From Deltaproteobacteria bacterium PRO3 (lineage in GTDB: Bacteria > UBA10199 > DSSB01): 49,934 nt of DNA. The stretch is from assembly GCA_030263375.1 (NCBI GenBank), contig SZOV01000012.1, forward strand, positions 1 through 49,934, read 5' to 3'. The stretch's first letter is position 1. Each line of letters opens with the position of its first letter. The notes under the pieces are model-generated. The model saw only the letters and a program-made list of their open reading frames with translations. It ran no database searches and had not been told where the DNA came from. The position numbers and the translations under genes are program-made. This document shows, piece by piece, positions 38,496-45,350 of the stretch.

Positions 38496-39284
38496 CTACT
38501 GGGGATGCACCGCGGCACGATGCTGGTGCTGGGACTTGAGCTGGATCAGGCTGATCTTCTTGAACAGCAGGCCCAGGGCCCGGGCGTGGAGCCGGGAGGT
38601 CCAGGACTTGGACAGGCCAAGCTTCTGGCCGGCCTCTTCCAGGGTCTTGTTCTGGAAGTAGTACATCTTGATCAGCTTGCGCTCTTTCTCGGGCAGCTCC
38701 TCGATGGCCTGCCGCATGTACTCCTTCACCTTCTGAAACTCGGCCTTATGTTCAATATCGTTGGCCTTTTTGTCCTCGATCTCCATCGTCTCTTCGCTGG
38801 CGTCGATGCTGATGATGTAGATGGAGGCCAGCGAGTTGACCGTGTCGTAGAGCTCGCCGATCTCTTCGTCGGCGCTCAGCTTGGTCGTGGCGCTCTTGTC
38901 GGCCATGGTCTGGAGGTATTCGTTGGCGGCCTGCTCGAACTTGATCTTGGAGTACAGCGAACGCGGGATCCAGCCGGTCTTGCGCAGGCCGTCGTAAATG
39001 GCGCCCTTGATCCGGTAATAGGCGAAGGTTTTGAAATCGACGTTGAACTTGGGGTCGAAGCGCTTGGCGGCCTCCAGCAGGCCCAGGCGGGCGTTGCAGA
39101 TGATCTCTTCGATGTCGGCGTCGTTGCTGAGGGTTTGGGCCACCTTGTTGGCTATCGAGGTGGCATAAGGCAGGTATTGTTCGATCAGGCTGTCGCGGCC
39201 GCTTAAATCTTCTTGCGCTGCGTTAACGGTGACAGGATTGACTGGATTTTTCTTAACGGCCCGTTGCGTAGCTGTCCGACTCAT
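38496..39284 (-). CDS. FliA/WhiG-like sigma factor of the T3SS locus
   Basis: A 262-residue sigma70-family factor with region 2 (LIEQYLPYATSIANKVAQTL, LLEAAKRFDPKFNVDFKTFA, YYRIKGAIYDGLRK), a partly acidic region 3, and region 4 (LPEKERKLIKMYYFQNKTLE, EAGQKLGLSKSWTSRLHARA). The stretch YRIKGAIYDGLR is the FliA/sigma28-like hallmark. It lacks region 1. Placed between sctI and the unknown gene at 39537, and preceded by a sigma54 promoter. It is a good candidate to read the four GMAACTYY-N13-CNCGATAA motifs. Confidence 0.92.
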   Translation of the reverse strand: MSRTATQRAVKKNPVNPVTVNAAQEDLSGRDSLIEQYLPYATSIANKVAQTLSNDADIEEIICNARLGLLEAAKRFDPKFNVDFKTFAYYRIKGAIYDGLRKTGWIPRSLYSKIKFEQAANEYLQTMADKSATTKLSADEEIGELYDTVNSLASIYIISIDASEETMEIEDKKANDIEHKAEFQKVKEYMRQAIEELPEKERKLIKMYYFQNKTLEEAGQKLGLSKSWTSRLHARALGLLFKKISLIQLKSQHQHRAAVHPQ

Positions 39285-39347
39285 GCGTTTTTCCCCTTAG
39301 TCAATGAATGTGTGCCTGACAACCCAATTTCCTTGAGCGGGTAAATA

Positions 39348-39363
39348 TGCAAGAAGCCCGCCA
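39348..39363 (-). promoter_or_regulatory. Sigma54 promoter of the FliA-like sigma factor gene
   Basis: On the minus strand TGGCGGGCTTCTTGCA (complement of 39348-39363) matches the sigma54 consensus TGGCACG-N4-TTGCA, with the GG/GC spacing correct; only two of the -24 positions differ. The GC of the -12 element is at 39349-39350, giving a start near 39338 and a leader of about 54 bases to ATG 39284. Confidence 0.75.
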
Positions 39364-39380
39364 GCGAGTTGCTAAAAAAA

Positions 39381-39468
39381 TGTAGGGGAATAAAAAAATT
39401 AAGGCATGGATTTATAACAACTTTTTAGGCAGGAACTCGATAACATCCAGCAATACCCCTCCCCTACA
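39381..39468. promoter_or_regulatory. Inverted repeat upstream of the sigma54 promoter, possible activator sites
   Basis: TGTAGGGGA (39381-39389) and its inverse TCCCCTACA (39460-39468) flank about 70 bases of AT-rich sequence. They lie about 45-130 bases upstream of the predicted transcription start, where sigma54 activators bind. They could be a pair of binding sites for the FHA activator; this is inference, and no such sites were found before the 7647 promoter. Confidence 0.35.
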
Positions 39469-39536
39469 CCCCGTAAAAAGTGCACAAGTGGTGCTCGGAT
39501 TTCCCAGAACTGGGGACTTAAGCCCCCAATGAATCC

Positions 39537-39875
39537 CTAGGCCTGGCGCTTGGTTTGGGTCAGGTAGTGGGAGGAGTCCAAGAGGGCGGTGATGCGCTGG
39601 ATCATCTCCTTGCGGGTGCCGGAATCGACCAAGGAGTAATAGGGGTGGTCCGGATTATCCAATGTTTTCCGGACGATAGCATCGAAGACCCGCTCGCGGG
39701 CCACCCGGTCCAAGGGGCTCTGCAGGGCACGCAGGCCGCCCAGCGATTGCTCGACCTTCTGGTACTCGGTGACGTTGTCGATGACTAGTTTGAGGGAGGA
39801 ATCTTCTTTCGACGCAGGCTGGGTGTTGACTGCTGCGGCCTTGCCATCGGGAATGCGGCTAACCGAGTCGCTCAT
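39537..39875 (-). CDS. Small helical protein, unknown; T3SS locus
   Basis: A 112-residue protein with a Ser/Asn-rich start (about 1-30) and a helical remainder (SLKLVIDNVTEYQKVEQSLG, LDRVARERVFDAIVRKTLDN, RKEMIQRITALLDSSHYLTQ). No signal peptide and no membrane segment. I do not recognise a family. It lies 50 bases after the 39926-40402 gene on the same strand and before the sigma factor gene, whose separate sigma54 promoter lies further on. Confidence 0.75.
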   Translation of the reverse strand: MSDSVSRIPDGKAAAVNTQPASKEDSSLKLVIDNVTEYQKVEQSLGGLRALQSPLDRVARERVFDAIVRKTLDNPDHPYYSLVDSGTRKEMIQRITALLDSSHYLTQTKRQA

Positions 39876-39925
39876 CGTTTTTCCCTTTTGTCTTTTTTTG
39901 TCCCGAGCCCTGGCGGCCGATCGGC

Positions 39926-40402
39926 TTACATCGCCGAAATGCTTGCGCGGGCGGCAGCCTCGCGGGTCAGTACGGTGTCTAACTTTTGCTGGTCGAAACT
40001 GCTGACCGGGACCGCCGACGCGACGTCGGTCGGGGACCCAAACATTCCAAATCCGGGAGTAATCGTCGAAAAACTGGTCTGCGCGGCGGCCTCGTCGAGG
40101 GCGAGGTTGTTCATGCGCTTCATCACCTGGTTTTCGTAGCTGCGCTGGGCCACCTGGCCGATGCCGTAGAGCCCCGCGGCGGCCACCTGGGCGCCGGGAA
40201 AGGGCATGAAACGGAGGATGCTCGACCCGATGCTGGCGAAGATGGAACCGAACTTCTTGAGCCCCATCATGAACTTTTCGCCGAAGGTCGGCTTGTCCAG
40301 CAGGCTCCCGCCCTGCACCAACCGGGTATTGTTGGTGTTGATGATGGGCCGACTGGTCAGGTCCATGCTGATTTGCGCGGGGTTAATTGTTTGAAATTCC
40401 AT
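39926..40402 (-). CDS. Small hydrophobic-centre protein, unknown; T3SS substrate candidate
   Basis: A 158-residue protein with no signal peptide. Residues about 45-85 are moderately hydrophobic (FGEKFMMGLKKFGSIFASIG, SSILRFMPFPGAQVAAAGLY), followed by a helical end (SYENQVMKRMNNLALDEAAA) and a Ser/Thr-rich tail. ATG 40402 is preceded by GGGAG six bases upstream, and an earlier ATG seven codons upstream is not favoured. It is preceded by a sigma28-like promoter. A role as translocator, tip or needle-associated protein is possible but not shown by family match. Confidence 0.7.
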   Translation of the reverse strand: MEFQTINPAQISMDLTSRPIINTNNTRLVQGGSLLDKPTFGEKFMMGLKKFGSIFASIGSSILRFMPFPGAQVAAAGLYGIGQVAQRSYENQVMKRMNNLALDEAAAQTSFSTITPGFGMFGSPTDVASAVPVSSFDQQKLDTVLTREAAARASISAM

Positions 40403-40440
40403 TACAAACTCCCAAAAAGCCAACGATCACTTCAGAGCAT

Positions 40441-40469
40441 TTATCGGGGAAGGCCTCCCCCAAAGTTTC
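40441..40469 (-). promoter_or_regulatory. Sigma28-like promoter of the 39926-40402 gene
   Basis: On the minus strand GAAACTTT (40462-40469) and CCCGATAA (40441-40448) are separated by 13 bases, identical in spacing and in the -35 half to the sctI promoter. Start near 40434, about 32 bases before ATG 40402. Confidence 0.6.
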
Positions 40470-40505
40470 GTCGGGAAAATGGAATTCTTTTCATATTAAT
40501 ATTCG

Positions 40506-41450
40506 CTATTTTGGCGCAGTTGCCGCTTTTTCTCCAGCCCCAAGCTGGGCCTGGGCTCCGGCGCCGCCTTCGAGTAGCGGGGGCGCGGCCGCGCCCTGCA
40601 CCTCGGCCAGGCCGCTGCTCAACTTGGAGACCTTGAGTTCTTGGCGCATCCGCGTCAGTTTGATCACGTTGACGATCAGGGCGGCGGAGACGCCCAAGAG
40701 CAAGACCAACATCACGACCGCGAAGATCTTGAAGCGCTGGACCGATTCGGCCTTCATGACTAGACCGGCGATGGTCGCCAGCTTGACGTTGCCGGCGGCC
40801 GCGGCGGTCTCAGTTCCCGAAGCCTGCGGGCCCTTGGCCAAGACTTCCTGCGGAGGTTGGACATAGCTGATGATGACGGAAACGTCGCGGGGATCGAGTT
40901 TTTCCACCGACTTGGAGATGAATTGCTGCATCCGCGCCTCGGTGATCTCGTAGCCGTCGGGGCTCTTCTTGACGCGGATCACCGCGCTGGCCGTGGGCCG
41001 CGCCTCGCTCTGTGTCTCGGTGTTGAAGGGGCTGATCTCGGGGACATTGAGAACAATGTCGGCGTCGATCACGCCGGGCACGCGCTGCAGCGAGTTGATG
41101 ATGTCGCCCTTCTTCGCGAGCAGCTTGCGGCATTTTTCTTCTTCGGGCGTGGGGATGAGGCCCTTTTCCTTGCAGATGCCTTCCGAGCCCAGTTCTTTCT
41201 TTTTCGGCAGGTTGTTCTCGACCAGGATGCGCCGGGCGTTCTGGATGGAATCCTTCGGAACGGTGACGCTGTAGGTCGCGCCTTCGGAGGACTCGGTGAG
41301 GACCTTGGTCGCGTTGATCCCGTTTTGGTAGAGGACCACCAAAATCTCGGTGGCATCCTGCTCGGTGAGGCCCTGCTGCAGGGTCTCCTGGCCGCAGCCG
41401 GCGAGAAAGACCAGCGAGAAAAACAGGATGGCGTACTTCTTCAGTCTCAT
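40506..41450 (-). CDS. sctJ: Inner-membrane ring lipoprotein SctJ
   Basis: A 314-residue lipoprotein of the SctJ/FliF ring family. The signal has a lipobox LAGC with Cys at residue 19. The periplasmic part shows the family pattern (EILVVLYQNGINATKVLTES, TYSVTVPKDSIQNARRILVE, INSLQRVPGVIDADIVLNVP, VIRVKKSPDGYEITEARMQQ, VSVIISYVQPPQEVL). A C-terminal membrane helix (about 245-267) and a cytoplasmic Ala/Gly tail of about 45 residues follow. An insertion carrying two Cys (ICKEKGLIPTPEEEKC) is unusual. ATG 41450 follows GAGG at seven bases. In relation to FliF (about 550 residues) it lacks the second half, so it is the non-flagellar form. Confidence 0.93.
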   Translation of the reverse strand: MRLKKYAILFFSLVFLAGCGQETLQQGLTEQDATEILVVLYQNGINATKVLTESSEGATYSVTVPKDSIQNARRILVENNLPKKKELGSEGICKEKGLIPTPEEEKCRKLLAKKGDIINSLQRVPGVIDADIVLNVPEISPFNTETQSEARPTASAVIRVKKSPDGYEITEARMQQFISKSVEKLDPRDVSVIISYVQPPQEVLAKGPQASGTETAAAAGNVKLATIAGLVMKAESVQRFKIFAVVMLVLLLGVSAALIVNVIKLTRMRQELKVSKLSSGLAEVQGAAAPPLLEGGAGAQAQLGAGEKAATAPK

Positions 41451-41458
41451 GGGACCTC

Positions 41459-41866
41459 TTATTTTTGCGGGGTCACCGCGGGGGTGAAGCCCTTCTTGAT
41501 CAAATCCAACAGGGAACGGGCGAAGTCGCCGGACTTGCCGTCGGGGTCCATCTTGGAGGCCTTCTCCAGGACCTCCACCGCCTTGTCCTTCTCCCCCTTG
41601 AAAAAGAGGGCCTCGCCCAGATAGGCCGTCGCAAAGGCACTCTTTGGATCGACCTCGAGGGCTTCTTTGTAGGTCTTGATGGCCTGGTCGAATTTGGCCT
41701 GGACACAATAGACATTGCCCAAGGCGACGAGCGGGACCTCGCTCTTGGGGGCCAGGGCCACGACGCCCTCGAAGACCTCCTTTGCCTCTTTAAAACGCTG
41801 CATGCCCAGATAAAGGTATCCGGATTCGAGCAAAATACGCAGGTCTTCGCTGGGGACTTGGATCAT
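41459..41866 (-). CDS. Small TPR protein, T3SS chaperone candidate
   Basis: A 135-residue soluble protein of about three TPR helix pairs (RILLESGYLYLGMQRFKEAK, LVALGNVYCVQAKFDQAIKT, ATAYLGEALFFKGEKDKAVE). Its size and position immediately before sctJ resemble small T3SS chaperones such as those of needle proteins. It lacks the Pro-rich extension of the two other TPR proteins in this locus. ATG 41866 follows GAGG. It is 13 bases after a terminator, so transcription probably depends on read-through. Confidence 0.75.
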   Translation of the reverse strand: MIQVPSEDLRILLESGYLYLGMQRFKEAKEVFEGVVALAPKSEVPLVALGNVYCVQAKFDQAIKTYKEALEVDPKSAFATAYLGEALFFKGEKDKAVEVLEKASKMDPDGKSGDFARSLLDLIKKGFTPAVTPQK

Positions 41867-41878
41867 AGGGACCTCGAT

Positions 41879-41925
41879 AAAAAAATGGGTAAATGGCTAT
41901 CTTTAGTAGAATAACCATTTACCCA
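41879..41925 (-). terminator. Intrinsic terminator after the 41963-42565 gene
   Basis: Eleven-base perfect stem, TGGGTAAATGG (41886-41896) with CCATTTACCCA (41915-41925), followed on the minus strand by seven T (complement of 41879-41885). The stem is AT-rich, so efficiency is probably partial. The next gene starts 13 bases downstream. Confidence 0.75.
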
Positions 41926-41962
41926 AAATTTTATAGCATTTTTTTCGTTTAATTACCCGTGA

Positions 41963-42565
41963 TTACGCCCGGATATTACGGATCGCGTTGAGTTTCGCGT
42001 CGGAATCCGTCTTCGCGATGTTGGACATCATCTGGCCGACCTGCGAGATATTTTGCACCCGGGCCTGCAGGCTGAGCATCTCGACCTGCTGGGTCGCCAT
42101 CGCGTTGATCTGGGCGTCGAATTGGCTGGCCGAGCTGCCCATCGGCATTCCCGCGCCACCGGCCGCACCCGGAAAACCGGGGGCCGTGCCGGGCATGCCG
42201 CCCGCGCCGCCCGCACCCGGAAAGCCGGGGGCCGTACCGGGCATGCTGAGGGCCTTACCGGTGCCGTAGGCGACTTGACCGCCCATCGGGGCGAAACCGG
42301 GGGTCCCGAGCTGGCCGCCGGGGCCCGCAAAGGCCGAGACCGCCGCACCGGTGATCGCCGCGCCTTTCATCCCCATGAAGGGGGCGGCGGCGCCGATCGT
42401 GGGGCCGGCAAGGGACATCACGTCTTGAGCGATGCCTAGGGCCCGCGTAAACCCTTCATTGCCGATCACGCCGTGATTCTTGGTAAAGGCGTCATTTTGC
42501 CGAAAAAGCTCACGGGTATTGACCGTATTCAAACCTTGCACAGTATTATAATTTGGGTCGGCCAT
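41963..42565 (-). CDS. Gly/Pro/Ala-rich candidate T3SS substrate with tandem repeats
   Basis: A 200-residue protein with no signal peptide. Residues about 1-60 are helical; a hydrophobic Ala/Gly stretch follows (VMSLAGPTIGAAAPFMGMKG, AAITGAAVSAFAGPGG). Then come AYGTGKALSMPG, sharing the GKAMS-type motif with two other proteins, and two repeats of MPGTAPGFPGA. The C-terminal 55 residues are helical (AQINAMATQQVEMLSLQARV, NISQVGQMMSNIAKTDSDAK). A sigma28-like promoter precedes it and a terminator follows. No family recognised; export is inferred from context. Confidence 0.7.
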   Translation of the reverse strand: MADPNYNTVQGLNTVNTRELFRQNDAFTKNHGVIGNEGFTRALGIAQDVMSLAGPTIGAAAPFMGMKGAAITGAAVSAFAGPGGQLGTPGFAPMGGQVAYGTGKALSMPGTAPGFPGAGGAGGMPGTAPGFPGAAGGAGMPMGSSASQFDAQINAMATQQVEMLSLQARVQNISQVGQMMSNIAKTDSDAKLNAIRNIRA

Positions 42566-42621
42566 TGGGTTCCTCCTACAAAAGCCCCTGGGAAAACATC
42601 TTTTCCCATCTCACAGCTCAA

Positions 42622-42650
42622 TTATCGAGGGGGCCGGAGGGCAAAGTTGC
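42622..42650 (-). promoter_or_regulatory. Sigma28-like promoter of the 41963-42565 gene
   Basis: On the minus strand GCAACTTT (42643-42650) and CTCGATAA (42622-42629) are separated by 13 bases. Start near 42615, about 50 bases before ATG 42565. Fourth instance of the same motif and spacer. Confidence 0.55.
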
Positions 42651-42674
42651 GGCAAGCCCCACAAATTCGCGAAA

Positions 42675-42950
42675 CTAGGGTTTCGCCCCCTCCTTCTTCA
42701 GGACCTCCATCATTTGGTATTTTAGCCTCAGGAGCTCTTTAAATAAATCCATCGTCAGCTCGTAGGCCCGCATCGCCTTTTTGGCGGCCTTGCCCTTGCC
42801 CAGGCCGCTCTTCTGCTTGGCGATCTTCTGCAACTCTTCGAAAGAAGCGGCGAAGCTCTTGTTCACCGCGTCAAAATCCTCGGTCTCAATCAGCTTTTCG
42901 ATGCGGGGATAGCCCGCGGTGAGGGTCTCTTCCTGGTTGTTCTTGGCCAT
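42675..42950 (-). CDS. Small helical protein, unknown; T3SS locus
   Basis: A 91-residue, Lys/Glu-rich, all-helical protein (IEKLIETEDFDAVNKSFAAS, ELQKIAKQKSGLGKGKAAKK, TMDLFKELLRLKYQMMEVLK). Size is that of a T3SS needle subunit or of a small chaperone, but the conserved needle ending is absent. No family recognised. It lies between the FHA ring candidate and a candidate substrate gene. A GCCGATAA sequence (43018-43025 complement) upstream lacks a matching -35. Confidence 0.7.
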   Translation of the reverse strand: MAKNNQEETLTAGYPRIEKLIETEDFDAVNKSFAASFEELQKIAKQKSGLGKGKAAKKAMRAYELTMDLFKELLRLKYQMMEVLKKEGAKP

Positions 42951-43034
42951 AAGTCCTCGAAAAAATAGGGAAATGAGATTAAATTAAAAGATCGGGACCC
43001 GGGAAAGTCAAGGCGATTTATCGGCCCTGCGGAA

Positions 43035-45209
43035 TTATTGCACCGGCTCGAGCTTAACGATCATCGGCTTGATCGCGGAGAGCGGCAAAGTCACGCGGCT
43101 CTCGAAGGGCTTGAAACCGTCCTTCTGGATGCTGATCCGATACGAACCCACCAGCAAATCGGAGAGGATGACCGGGGTGGCCTGGCCGATGGGGTTGCCG
43201 TTGACGCTGATCTGGGCCCCCGGCGGCTCGGTCGCGACGTAGAGGACCGACTTCATCGGCGAGATCTTGTGATAGACCGACTCGGCGTCGCTGCGGATCT
43301 TTTCGTCCTTGGTGTTGAGGACGATGTTGATCAGGGCCACCAGGGCCTTGTCGTTCTGCCCCAGGCCGGCATAGGCCTCGGCCATGCCCAACTCGGCGGC
43401 CTTGGCGTACTCGGGGCTGTCCTTGGCGCGCTGAAAGTAAGCCAGCGCCTGGTCGAAGGTCTGGGTCTTCACGAAGGCCTGCCCCAAGAGCATGTGCACC
43501 TGCGCCAGCTCGGTGGGCTCGGGATTGCGCTTCAGGGCCTCGGCCAACTGCTCGATGGCCTCGTTGTACTGCCCTACCTTCACGAGCTGCCGTCCCTTGT
43601 TGATGAACTCGCCGGCCGGGCTGGTGTTGAGATTGAAGTTGGCGGTGTAAGGCGTGTTGAGCTCGATGCTGAGCTCTTTCTCGAACTCGTTGAAGCCCTC
43701 TTTTTTCAGGACCAACTTGTGGCGGCCGGTAGGCAGATTGCCGTTGAAGGGCGTCTCGCCCAGCTTCTTGCCGTCGACGAAGAGCTCGGCCCCCGGCGGG
43801 TTGGTGTTGATCTGGGCCGGGAAGGTCCGGATGGCCTCGTCGCTCGCCTCGATGGTGAACTCGGGCGCGGCCTGCGAGAGCTCGAACTCGCGGCGGTATT
43901 TGACCGCGTTGACGGTTGAGGTGCTGCCGTCCAGGGTCTCGGGCATCCGCGCCTCGGCGACGTATTTTCCGAAGGGCAGATACACCGGCGCGTCGAAGGA
44001 GAGGTTGCTGACCTTCAACGGCTTCATCTCGGCCTGGTTTGGCAGGAACTTCCCTTCGAGGTAGAGATCGCCGTTTTTCGGCAGAGCGACGACTTTCAGG
44101 CGACCGATCTTCGCCTCGATGTTCACCGGGACGACCTCGTCCTGCTTTTGCGCGGTGAAGGTCGCCTTTTCGGTCCACTTCTCACCGATGCCCTCGAGGA
44201 AAAACTCCGCCGTCAGCTCCTGCGGCTGGCCCAGCGGCACCTGCAGGCTGATTTTGAAAGGCGTCTGACCGAGCTCTTTGTCCTTGTAGAAGATTTTGGC
44301 CGGAACCGGCTTGGCGTCGGCCTCGATGAAAACCGGCATGGCCTGGCCCGCGGGAGGCGTCTCAACCTTGGGCGGGGTGATCACCTTGGGGGCCTCCCCG
44401 CTCGGTTTTTCGGTCTTGGGCTTCTCGGCAATCTTGGTCTTGGCGGCGCCGAGGTAGGCCTTGAGCTTGTTTAAGGCCCCGAAGCGATGGGCGGCGTAGG
44501 CACCGCCGCCGAGGATGCCGAAGACCAAGAGCAGAATGAGGAGGTTGCGCAGGCCGCGCGACTTGCCTTTGGCGCCCGCGGCGGCCTGGGCGGGAACGAC
44601 GGGGGGCGGGACTTCCTGCGGAAGCCTCTCTTCGATCGCGGGCTCGATTTCGTTCGCCGGGGGGGCGACGGGTTCGGCTTCGGGTTCCGGTTCAGGCTCG
44701 GACTCGAAGGCGCCCTGAGCGGCGGCCTCGGGAGGCGGCGCCTCTTCTTGGGACTCCGCGACCCGGGGCGTGAACTCTTCCTTGACCTCAAGCTCGAAGG
44801 GCTCGTCGGTCGCCTCTTCCAAAAACCGCAGCGTGTAGATCCCGACTTTGATCGTGTCGAGGTGCTTGATCGGCATCTCGCCTTGGATCTTCTTTTCGTT
44901 GAGAAAGGTGCCGTTGCGGGAGCCGATGTCGCGCACCGTGTAGGTGTTGTTACCCGCCGCCTGGATGACCGCATGGGAGCGCGAGACGCTGTTGTCCTCG
45001 AGGATGATGCTGTTGGTGGCCGCCCGGCCCAGGGTGAGCTCTTTTTGGTAGGCGACCGTGAACCAGGCGCCCTGCTTGGGTCCATGGACGATCTCGAGCA
45101 GGGGAAAGGCCTCCGGACCGCGCACCGGGCCCTTGGAGGCTTGCTCCAACTCTTCATAGGCCTTGATGAAGGTATTTTCTTCGGCTCCGGTTTTGGAAGG
45201 ACCTGTCAT
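43035..45209 (-). CDS. FHA-TM-PEGA-TPR protein, candidate SctD-type ring protein
   Basis: A 724-residue bitopic protein. The cytoplasmic part has an FHA domain (about 50-130; TLGRAATNSIILEDNSVSRS, GSRNGTFLNEKKIQGEM) followed by a Glu/Pro-rich linker and one membrane helix (about 223-243, LLILLLVFGILGGGAYAAHR). The periplasmic part has PEGA-like repeats (about 470-540, NTNPPGAELFVDGKKLGETP; and about 655-720, TEPPGAQISVNGNPIGQATP) around a TPR stretch (about 545-640). Cytosolic FHA then one membrane span is the SctD topology, and no other SctD is present. SctD rings normally have BON-type periplasmic domains, so this would be a replacement. Function as ring component is inferred. Confidence 0.75.
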   Translation of the reverse strand: MTGPSKTGAEENTFIKAYEELEQASKGPVRGPEAFPLLEIVHGPKQGAWFTVAYQKELTLGRAATNSIILEDNSVSRSHAVIQAAGNNTYTVRDIGSRNGTFLNEKKIQGEMPIKHLDTIKVGIYTLRFLEEATDEPFELEVKEEFTPRVAESQEEAPPPEAAAQGAFESEPEPEPEAEPVAPPANEIEPAIEERLPQEVPPPVVPAQAAAGAKGKSRGLRNLLILLLVFGILGGGAYAAHRFGALNKLKAYLGAAKTKIAEKPKTEKPSGEAPKVITPPKVETPPAGQAMPVFIEADAKPVPAKIFYKDKELGQTPFKISLQVPLGQPQELTAEFFLEGIGEKWTEKATFTAQKQDEVVPVNIEAKIGRLKVVALPKNGDLYLEGKFLPNQAEMKPLKVSNLSFDAPVYLPFGKYVAEARMPETLDGSTSTVNAVKYRREFELSQAAPEFTIEASDEAIRTFPAQINTNPPGAELFVDGKKLGETPFNGNLPTGRHKLVLKKEGFNEFEKELSIELNTPYTANFNLNTSPAGEFINKGRQLVKVGQYNEAIEQLAEALKRNPEPTELAQVHMLLGQAFVKTQTFDQALAYFQRAKDSPEYAKAAELGMAEAYAGLGQNDKALVALINIVLNTKDEKIRSDAESVYHKISPMKSVLYVATEPPGAQISVNGNPIGQATPVILSDLLVGSYRISIQKDGFKPFESRVTLPLSAIKPMIVKLEPVQ

Positions 45210-45280
45210 GGAATCCCTTATCGGTCTGCGGCCTTGGCGGCCGCCCTACCCCTCTGAATTGCGGCGGGTAGCATAAAATC

Positions 45281-45308
45281 TTGATATTGCAAAGAAATAA
45301 ACTACAAT
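45281..45308 (+). promoter_or_regulatory. Sigma70 promoter of the 45351 gene
   Basis: TTGATA (45281-45286) and TACAAT (45303-45308) are separated by 16 bases, both near consensus. Transcription would start near 45315, and GGATGGGAG precedes GTG 45351. The divergent T3SS gene starts at 45209, so this region holds the boundary of two transcription units. Confidence 0.6.
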
Positions 45309-45350
45309 CCTAGAGCCGCTCGGGGCGTATACCAGGATGGGAGTTTACAC

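Noticed and set aside
43018-43046. GCCGATAA -10 exact match upstream of the 42675-42950 gene (minus strand)
   Set aside because: At the 13-base spacer the -35 half is CCGGTGCA, unlike GMAACTYY, and the distance to the gene is longer than the other four; not counted as a promoter.
43035-45209. Calling this protein SctD outright
   Set aside because: Only the FHA-TM topology matches; periplasmic BON-type domains are absent, so it is left as a candidate.
45218-45225. ACCGATAA near the start of the FHA ring candidate
   Set aside because: Only nine bases from the start codon, with no -35 half.
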